This document shows positions 58,601 through 64,000 of a stretch of 64,000 nucleotides of DNA, in pieces. The stretch covers positions 310,001-374,000 of the forward strand of contig NZ_JAPIVQ010000003.1 of assembly GCF_026239675.1 (NCBI RefSeq), written 5' to 3'. This DNA is from Pedobacter sp. PLR (GTDB lineage Bacteria > Bacteroidota > Bacteroidia > Sphingobacteriales > Sphingobacteriaceae). The stretch's first letter is position 1; every line of letters starts with the position of its first letter. The translations under genes were made by a program, and so were the position numbers. The notes under the pieces were generated by a model that saw only the letters and a program-made list of their open reading frames with translations, searched no databases and was not told the origin of the DNA.

Positions 58601-59104
58601 AAATATCGTGATCAGGCTCATGGTGGTGTAGCCCGTATAGATTCTTATACCGGACAAACGGTGTTTGATGGTGCAATTCCTGATGCTGTTTTTGCTCCAG
58701 GACAAATGAGTTTAATTGATCCAACCAAATCTATCGGAGGGATGACCTTCAAGTCGGCTTATGATCAGGGACTTGTAGAGCCATGGAAAGCTTCAGTTTA
58801 TTACACTTATACAAAAGGATGGCAGAATGCACTGAATAATTCCGATGCAATCTCTAAAATGTCCTGGTTGATGTTACGTGAGGTAACCTTAGGTTATCAA
58901 ATTCCTTATCAAATCCTGGACAAGGTGAAGATTAAAGGCGCACGTCTCAGCTTTACCGCTAGAAATCTGGGGTATTTATACAACAGTTTAACAGGCGGTC
59001 AAAATCCTGAATCTGTTCAAAGTAATGATCCTTTTAGCCCATGGATTACTGGTGGAGTTCCTTTTACAAGGAATTATGCAGTTTCCTTAAACGTTAAGTT
59101 CTAA
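55682..59104 (+). CDS. SusC/RagA family TonB-dependent outer-membrane transporter
   Basis: This 1140-residue receptor has a signal peptide (ending near GVFAQ, residue 25), a CarboxypepD_reg-like domain (about 28-110, VTGTVKDETGSPMPAVSV), a plug with GLQGKVAGVNI, RGAKVLGSSDRQ and QPIFVIDGQV, and a C-terminal barrel ending in AVSLNVKF. It should import oligosaccharides or other nutrients delivered by the SusD lipoprotein downstream. The gene follows the ROK regulator. No glycoside hydrolase, sulfatase or peptidase is encoded nearby, so the substrate is unknown. Confidence 0.95.
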   Translation: MTKLLLKMTWLSFAALFWSIGVFAQTGRTVTGTVKDETGSPMPAVSVRVKETKKSTSTNAEGKFMIDAVAGNTLEFRYLGYASKEAVVGADRVVNVSLSPSDNALKEVTVEGALGVKKIDRNLGYSITKIKGDEITRTNTVNPITGLQGKVAGVNINVVGTAGVQTSPYIQIRGAKVLGSSDRQANNQPIFVIDGQVITNNIVGGDAADGGSQLKSLNPDDYESITILKGAAATTLYGSRGLNGAVVINTKRGKSGQGLGIEVNSTYQTTEVYKSFMELQNEHGMGSYITREGNFRPDGTQSLTTGNWGPKFDGRLTPAIYNPSKMVPYEAQPDNWKTFYRNGNYINNNVALGGSTDKFNYRVSYSNTSNKGILPNNGLKRDAIDVKVGGDINKIFSSEMGISYANTRTSNYFNQSRFSVYGDNALAFSTYYLPRNIDFADWYAGYRNPANNEIYTYSKPGGNFDAVVNTFSRIDKKNYTNHENSLLGYLQLKAQVNPWLDFSARGNFNYQKNFAETKEYGNEKDNKGGYYAAGGGYSTDYTLLFMAHANKNISDDLNVDVRLINEIYGDKLGETYGANTNGGLAVPNFFFLDNSVKPIQGDAVNLTTRKYSVLKPSRETIGIAGVVNFSYKKYLNLELSGRNDWISVLTYPKIVPGKNNNSVFYPSANLSYIFSDHFKDDMPSWLSFGKIRASIAYVGSAGIARPFDTGAGYSPSVIIDQNGQTVPAATQINGDTKPNYDLRPQRQREIEFGTTLSFLKNRIDVDFAWYKGNTYDQLLKLDGVPETGYKRTFFNAGNIQNKGFEASVSGSPIRTKDWGLDLSLNLAHNRSKIIKFGGGITSWNITGDYEGGQIWAYEGGDFGVLEMRANTTVKIDPATGFPLIINAPRLANANADVKYNVANYNLVDNSDSDLPNGRLPIGRVEPSLTGGFSVNLRYKSFSLFTQMDARFGGYVYSETYAYSMGNGVPLASLKYRDQAHGGVARIDSYTGQTVFDGAIPDAVFAPGQMSLIDPTKSIGGMTFKSAYDQGLVEPWKASVYYTYTKGWQNALNNSDAISKMSWLMLREVTLGYQIPYQILDKVKIKGARLSFTARNLGYLYNSLTGGQNPESVQSNDPFSPWITGGVPFTRNYAVSLNVKF

Positions 59105-59121
59105 TCCTAAAAACTAAAGAA

Positions 59122-60927
59122 ATGAAAAAGAAATTATATATACTGGGACTGATTGTCTTTGCATCACTTGGACAGTCTTGTAAAAAAGACATGATTAACC
59201 TCAACACAAGACCTGATGCGCTTCCGGATGTTGATCCAAGGTTCTTATTCTCTACCGCAATAAACGATATCAATTATAATGAAAGGTTTAAGGTTCAGAA
59301 TAGATTCACCATCATGACCTATATGCAATATATTGTTCAGGATGGTGCTAATGCGGATCTTTCAGGCAATTATTGGGCACCAGCTGCTACTAAAGGAGGA
59401 AATCCCGGCCTGAGTCAATATTATAATGATTATTATCAAAAGGTAGGTGTAGGCCTGAGCAGGATCATCGCTAAAATTGATGAAATGCCGGAAGCTCAAA
59501 AAACCGGCTATGCGAATTTAAAGGCAATTAGTCAGATTATTGATGTTTACCAGGCCTGGAGATCAGCAGATGTATTCGGAGCGATGCCTTACACGCAAGC
59601 TTTTCAAGATGTGGCCTTTCCATTACCTGCATATGATTATGATTACGACCTGTATAAAATATTCGATGCTAAATTAAAAGCAGCAGCGAATACGATCAAA
59701 ACCTTACCTGCCGGACAATCGGAATTAACCGCTAATGACTTCTTTTATAAAGGGGCAATGACCAACTGGCTGAAGTTTGCCAATACATTGCGTATTAAAA
59801 TTGCGCAACGTTATGAGAAAAGAGATCCCGCAAATCTGGATGCGATCCTGGTTGATGTGGAAACTAACTTTGGTGGACAATTGATCTCTACTTATGAAGA
59901 ATCTTTCGGGATCAATAATTCCAGAGATTGGAACAATAACGTGGATGATATCAATGCGATCAAAACGAGCTTTAATGCAGCCTATCCTTTTGTAGAGTTC
60001 CTGAAATCTGCTAATGATCCTAGATTGGCAGTAATGGTTCGTCAGAATCAATTGGGAACGAACAATCCAGCGTATAGCAGTTTGTTAACTACGGCTACTC
60101 CGGCTACTCTTGCCTTATTGGCTACTCCTGAGTATAAACAGCGTTATTATGGGAAACATACGTTCCCTGCTTCACAGGATGCTTCCTATGGACCAACAGG
60201 AGCGGGTCGCTTCCAAACATTTTCAACGACTGGTGCTGCGGTTAATTTAACTTATCAATCACTGATTCAAGGTCGCTACTTCGTTAAAAATGGTGGTTTT
60301 AAAGAAGGAATAGCTGATCCACTATTGAACACAAATGAAGAAGTGGTTGCCGGTGGTTCATTAAAGTATAAATCTTTGTTCCTGAGCTATGCGGAAACTT
60401 GTTTCATGATGGCAGAAATTGCAGCTAAAAAAGGTGGTTCTGTAATGGGGAAAGCTGCAGCTACCTGGTATAATGAAGGTGTTACTGCTTCATTTGATCA
60501 ATACAAAAAAGTTGGAGTAGATATTAAAGTGCCATTTGCATCAACGCTTGCTTTGGGAGATTATTTGTCACGTTTCCCTTATAATGGACTGGTAAGTATA
60601 TATTCTCAATCCTGGGTGCATTTTCTGGCTCAACCGGAAGAAGCATGGGCAATGTGGAAAAGAACAGGCTATCCTCAGGCTGTAGATTACAGAGCCGGAC
60701 AACCAACCACTCCCGGAAATATTGGTGATGGTACCGGGGTTGCTTACCTGGAAAACTTATGGAATGGTAATGCCAATCTGATCAGACCAAGAAGAGGTGT
60801 ATTACCCGGTGCTGATTTGAACAGAGCCAACATATTGAAAGCTGCTAACGATATGAAAGCTAAAGATGCAGCTTACGGAGTCGATATCAATGAAACCAAA
60901 GGTAGAGTTTGGTGGGATAAACAATAA
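59122..60927 (+). CDS. SusD/RagB family nutrient-binding lipoprotein
   Basis: This 601-residue protein has a lipobox Cys at 20 (VFASLGQSCKKD) and the helical SusD-like fold with TPR elements: NLNTRPDALPDVDPRFLFS, VYQAWRSADVFGAMPYTQAF, FFYKGAMTNWLKFANTLRIKIAQRYE and AEIAAKKGG. It belongs to the larger SusD-2 type. It caps the SusC-like barrel and captures ligand on the cell surface. It starts 17 bases after the SusC gene and is followed by a strong terminator. Confidence 0.95.
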   Translation: MKKKLYILGLIVFASLGQSCKKDMINLNTRPDALPDVDPRFLFSTAINDINYNERFKVQNRFTIMTYMQYIVQDGANADLSGNYWAPAATKGGNPGLSQYYNDYYQKVGVGLSRIIAKIDEMPEAQKTGYANLKAISQIIDVYQAWRSADVFGAMPYTQAFQDVAFPLPAYDYDYDLYKIFDAKLKAAANTIKTLPAGQSELTANDFFYKGAMTNWLKFANTLRIKIAQRYEKRDPANLDAILVDVETNFGGQLISTYEESFGINNSRDWNNNVDDINAIKTSFNAAYPFVEFLKSANDPRLAVMVRQNQLGTNNPAYSSLLTTATPATLALLATPEYKQRYYGKHTFPASQDASYGPTGAGRFQTFSTTGAAVNLTYQSLIQGRYFVKNGGFKEGIADPLLNTNEEVVAGGSLKYKSLFLSYAETCFMMAEIAAKKGGSVMGKAAATWYNEGVTASFDQYKKVGVDIKVPFASTLALGDYLSRFPYNGLVSIYSQSWVHFLAQPEEAWAMWKRTGYPQAVDYRAGQPTTPGNIGDGTGVAYLENLWNGNANLIRPRRGVLPGADLNRANILKAANDMKAKDAAYGVDINETKGRVWWDKQ

Positions 60928-60955
60928 TAAACTTAGGGGTTTTAGTTAGTGTGTG

Positions 60956-60987
60956 GGGTGTCCGATTTTATTGGGCACCCTTTTTTT
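60956..60987 (+). terminator. Terminator of the ROK-SusC-SusD operon
   Basis: GGGTGTCC pairs with GGGCACCC (one wobble) over a 9-base loop and is followed by seven T residues. Confidence 0.88.
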
Positions 60988-61029
60988 GTCTTTTAAATTT
61001 TCTAACTTCGGCATCGTTAATCCAAATGA

Positions 61030-61758
61030 ATGTACGCGGTATTTAAAAGAGAGTTATTTAGTTTATTGAATTCATTGATGGCCTATATTACCATCGGTGT
61101 GTTTTTGCTGGCCTCCGGCTTGTTGTTGTGGTTTTTTCCGGATACTTCTATCCTGGAATATGGTTATGCAGAACTCAGCGGGTTTTTCGGGCTTGCTCCT
61201 TTTTTATTCCTTTTTCTTATCCCTGCCATCACCATGCGTTCTTTTGCAGAGGAAAGGAGGGAAGGTACTTACATCTTACTGGCCACGCGTCCTGTGACTG
61301 ACTGGCAGATCATTATCGCCAAATACCTGGCCTGTTTTGTACTGGTCTTGTTTGCTTTATTGCCTACCCTGATTTATTCGTATTCAATCTCTGAACTGGC
61401 CTTGCCAAAAGGAAATATCGATACCGGAGCCATCATCGGGTCTTATATAGGCTTATTGTTGTTAGGGGCAGCTTTTGCCTCCATCGGCATTTTTGCTTCC
61501 TCGCTGACCAAAAATCAGGTGGTAGCTTTTGCATTTTCTGTATTCCTTTGTTTCTTCACTTACAGTGGATTTGAGGCGATGAGCCAGATTTTTGGCTTTC
61601 GCTCCATTGAAAATATATTGCTCAATCTGAGTGTCAATGAACATTATCAATCCATGAGCAGAGGCGTATTAGATACACGTGACCTGATCTACTTCCTGAC
61701 TTTTATTTTGACTTTTCTAGGCTTAACCAAACTGGTGATCGGAGGTAGGAAATGGTAA
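61030..61758 (+). CDS. gldF: Gliding-type ABC transporter permease GldF
   Basis: This 242-residue inner-membrane protein has six hydrophobic helices and begins MYAVFKRELFSLLNS, typical of GldF and other ABC-2 permeases with a cytoplasmic N-terminal helix. PAITMRSFAEERREGTYILLATRPV is the conserved coupling segment. It is the membrane partner of GldA and GldG in gliding/envelope export of Bacteroidota. Its end overlaps gldG by 7 bases, so they are translated together. Confidence 0.9.
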   Translation: MYAVFKRELFSLLNSLMAYITIGVFLLASGLLLWFFPDTSILEYGYAELSGFFGLAPFLFLFLIPAITMRSFAEERREGTYILLATRPVTDWQIIIAKYLACFVLVLFALLPTLIYSYSISELALPKGNIDTGAIIGSYIGLLLLGAAFASIGIFASSLTKNQVVAFAFSVFLCFFTYSGFEAMSQIFGFRSIENILLNLSVNEHYQSMSRGVLDTRDLIYFLTFILTFLGLTKLVIGGRKW

Positions 61759-63428
61759 TTCTGCAACAGAAATTAACCCGTATTGCCGTTTTCATTCTCG
61801 CTTTGGTTTTGCTCAATATAGGGGCTCAGTATTTTTACACCAGAATCGATTTCACCAAAGAGAAAAGATACACCCTTACTGCAAAATCAAAGGAGATCTT
61901 AGGGAATATTAAACAACCTATCACCATTACGGTGTTTCTGGAAGGCGATTTGCCGGCTCCTTTTAAAAGGTTGAGAAACGCTACAAAAGACCTGCTGGCT
62001 GATTACAAAGCAGCTTCTGGTCGGGAGATTAGCGTGATTTTCAAAGACCCGGTTTCAGGATTGTCGATAGCCGATCAGGATACGGTGATCAATCACTTAT
62101 ATGAGGCAGGGATTGAACCAACCACGGTCAACATTAAAAATGATGCTGGTTTTGCGCAGAAAATGGTCTTTCCGATGGCCATGCTGGAAAGCCATGAGAG
62201 GCAATTACCGGTAAAGTTATTACAGAATTTAGGGGCTACCGGTGGTTATGAGGAAAATATTAACAATTCGATTCAGAACCTGGAATACCTGTTTACGTCT
62301 GCCATACAAAAGCTGCTTTCTACGGATCACCCAAGGATTGGTTTTACAGAAGGAAACGGAGAATTGCCGGATCTGCTGTTGAACGATGCCATTACCAGTT
62401 TGTCTGATAGCTATGAAGTGGGCAGGGTAAACCTGAATACCATCGATGCTGCGGGACTGGATAAATTGAAAACACTGATCATTGCCAGGCCTCAAAAGGA
62501 ATTTACAGAAGCGGAGAAGTATAAAATCAATTACTTTGTGATGAAAGGCGGCAGGGTAGTCTGGGCGATTGATCAGGTGAGTGCTGATCTGGATAGCCTG
62601 AAAGGTTCGGGAGAACAGCTGGCCTTCAATAAAAAACTAAACCTGGACGATATGCTGTTCATGTACGGTGCAAGGGTAAATTACAACCTGATTGCTGATG
62701 CCAATTGTGCGGAAATTCCCTTGAGTATGGGCGGAAACGGGCAAATAGAGATGGCACCATGGGTATATTATCCTTTAATGCAGCCGGATACTTCGCACAA
62801 CCTCGTTAAGAATATTGATGTGGTCAAAGGGGAGTTTGTGAGCACTGTGGATACCATCGCAGTGAAAGGCTTGAAGAAAACAGTCATTTTACACACTTCT
62901 CCCTTTAATAAGATCTTCAATGCGCCTAAATTATTGTCGTTGCAAATGGTGGCCGAGCAACCGGATCCACGGGCTTATGCGAGCGTACCACAAGCGCTGG
63001 CCGTATTGATCGAAGGGAATTTTCCTTCTGTATTTTTGAACCGTGCTGTTCCGGCAGGAATCATCGGGAACTACCCGCTTCCGGCGGTCAGCAAGCCAAC
63101 TAAAATGGTGGTCATTGGCGACGGAGATGTTTTCAAAAATCAAATCAGCAGCAAGGACGGTTCGGCATTTCCATTGGGCTTCGACAGATACACGCAAAAA
63201 AACTACGGAAATAAAGCTTTGCTCTTAAATATCGCAGATTACCTGTCGAATGATGATCATTTAATCGCTTTGAGAAATAAAGAGGTTAAGATCAGGCTGT
63301 TGGATAAAGCGAAACTACGTACAGAAAAACTACAATGGCAATTGGTCAATATGGCATTGCCCTTATTATTGTTAATATCGTTCGCGATTTTTCAACATTA
63401 TTACCGCAAGCATAAGTATGCGAGGTAA
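61752..63428 (+). CDS. gldG: Gliding-type ABC transporter subunit GldG
   Basis: This 558-residue protein has membrane helices at both ends (about 10-28 and 528-548) and a large extracytoplasmic domain between, the GldG/ABC_transp_aux layout (RIDFTKEKRYTLTAKSKEIL, ITVFLEGDLPAPFKRLRNATKDLL, and the later GGRVVWAIDQVSADLDSL). It acts with GldA and GldF as an auxiliary of the ABC complex. The gene ends 34 bases before dnaN. Confidence 0.92.
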   Translation: MVILQQKLTRIAVFILALVLLNIGAQYFYTRIDFTKEKRYTLTAKSKEILGNIKQPITITVFLEGDLPAPFKRLRNATKDLLADYKAASGREISVIFKDPVSGLSIADQDTVINHLYEAGIEPTTVNIKNDAGFAQKMVFPMAMLESHERQLPVKLLQNLGATGGYEENINNSIQNLEYLFTSAIQKLLSTDHPRIGFTEGNGELPDLLLNDAITSLSDSYEVGRVNLNTIDAAGLDKLKTLIIARPQKEFTEAEKYKINYFVMKGGRVVWAIDQVSADLDSLKGSGEQLAFNKKLNLDDMLFMYGARVNYNLIADANCAEIPLSMGGNGQIEMAPWVYYPLMQPDTSHNLVKNIDVVKGEFVSTVDTIAVKGLKKTVILHTSPFNKIFNAPKLLSLQMVAEQPDPRAYASVPQALAVLIEGNFPSVFLNRAVPAGIIGNYPLPAVSKPTKMVVIGDGDVFKNQISSKDGSAFPLGFDRYTQKNYGNKALLLNIADYLSNDDHLIALRNKEVKIRLLDKAKLRTEKLQWQLVNMALPLLLLISFAIFQHYYRKHKYAR

Positions 63429-63434
63429 TTTTTA

Positions 63435-63442
63435 TATTTTTG
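63435..63442 (+). promoter_or_regulatory. -7 element of dnaN
   Basis: TATTTTTG matches TAnnTTTG exactly and ends 20 bases before the dnaN start, just after the gldG stop. Confidence 0.5.
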
Positions 63443-63462
63443 AGAACTGACAAGATCATACT

Positions 63463-64000
63463 ATGAGATTTATTGTATCCACATCAACGTTATTAAAACA
63501 TTTGCAAACAGTAAATGGTGCATCAAGCAGCAGTACTGTATTGCCGATATTGGAGAATTTCCTTTTTGAAATTAAAGATGGAAGTTTAACCATCTCTGCT
63601 ACTGATTTACAAACCAGCATGACCACCTCTTTACCGGTTGAGTCTAAGGAAGGCGGAAAAGTAGCTGTGCCAGCAAAAATACTTTTAGACACTTTAAAAA
63701 CATTACCAGATCAGCCGATCTCTTTCAATATTGACGACAACACTTTCTCCATTGAAATCAGTGCAGGTGACGGTAAATATAAACTAAGCGGAGAAAACGG
63801 GGATGATTTTCCGAAGATTCCGGTAGTAGAAAATGCTTCATCGGTAAACCTTCCTGCTTCAGTTTTGACAGAAGCGATTACCAAAACCATTTTTGCAGTA
63901 AGCAGTGATGAGTTGCGTCCGGCAATGACTGGTGTATATTGCCAGTTATCTGAACAACACATCACTTTTGTAGCTACTGATGCACATAAATTGGTAAGAT
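63463..64000 (+). CDS. dnaN: DNA polymerase III beta subunit (sliding clamp), N-terminal part
   Basis: About 179 residues are visible before the window ends. They start MRFIVSTSTLLKHLQTVNGA and include SSTVLPILENFLFEIKDGSLTISATD, the first-domain strand and turn set of DnaN, then the beginning of the second domain, with ELRPAMTGVYCQLSEQHITFVATDAHKLVR, the classic clamp signature. The clamp encircles DNA and tethers the replicative polymerase. The remainder lies to the right of the window. It has its own -7 element and follows gldF-gldG. Confidence 0.97.
   Translation, partial: MRFIVSTSTLLKHLQTVNGASSSSTVLPILENFLFEIKDGSLTISATDLQTSMTTSLPVESKEGGKVAVPAKILLDTLKTLPDQPISFNIDDNTFSIEISAGDGKYKLSGENGDDFPKIPVVENASSVNLPASVLTEAITKTIFAVSSDELRPAMTGVYCQLSEQHITFVATDAHKLVR

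Noticed and set aside
61003..61010. TAACTTCG as a gldF promoter
   Set aside because: One mismatch in the -7 element and only 14 bases to the nearest TTTG; too weak to list.

Overview
The window is chromosomal DNA of a member of the Bacteroidota, most likely a Pedobacter-like sphingobacterium. This is inferred from a SusC/SusD pair with a ROK regulator, gliding-type ABC genes (gldA, and gldF-gldG next to dnaN), a Nudix-fold transcription regulator, the Bacteroidota-type SdhC, TAnnTTTG promoter -7 elements in front of many genes, and moderate GC content with AT-rich spacers. No tRNA, rRNA or CRISPR array was found.

Layout. 1-1.7 kb: tail of an F5/8 type C surface protein, a decayed IS3-type transposase fragment, and two small unknown genes. 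1.8-6.9 kb: a tight glycolytic operon (pfkA, a BadF-type kinase homologue with an altered phosphate motif, gap), a Nudix regulator, and a second intact N-acetylglucosamine-kinase-like gene. 7.3-16 kb: housekeeping and envelope genes (threonine aldolase, biotin carboxylase, riboflavin synthase, TPR protein, orphan 7TM histidine kinase, small barrel protein, YihY). 16-24 kb: phenylalanine/tyrosine catabolism (hmgA-hppD, a fumarylacetoacetase-type hydrolase, and a long phenylalanine hydroxylase with an SDR), with a flavin reductase and an NlpC/P60 peptidase among them. Together these enzymes take Phe to Tyr, then 4-hydroxyphenylpyruvate, homogentisate and finally fumarate plus acetoacetate; the aminotransferase and maleylacetoacetate isomerase are not in the window.

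24-32 kb: GtrA plus an LTA-synthase-like sulfatase, an FMN glutamate-synthase-like enzyme, a probable structured RNA, a CAP protein, and a TonB siderophore receptor whose promoter is flanked by two Fur-like palindromes. 32-36 kb: an adiC-adiA operon (arginine/agmatine antiporter plus arginine decarboxylase) strikingly like the enterobacterial acid-resistance pair, and a divergent cation-diffusion transporter. 36.8-49.8 kb: a long co-directional run of two outer-membrane porins, an AraC-type regulator, a DASS dicarboxylate transporter, sdhC-sdhA-sdhB, then TolC, HlyD and two ABC-2 permeases without an ATPase gene. It reads as dicarboxylate uptake and oxidation (or fumarate respiration) joined to an efflux/export machine.

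49.9-64 kb: glyS, a GDPD lipoprotein, gldA, a barrel protein, a 0.7 kb AT-rich spacer, ROK-SusC-SusD, gldF-gldG, and the start of dnaN. Intrinsic terminators are clear at many operon ends. The most interesting points are the unexplained structured RNA at 28.2-28.4 kb, the altered kinase inside the glycolytic operon, the adiCA pair, and the porin-DASS-Sdh-efflux array.
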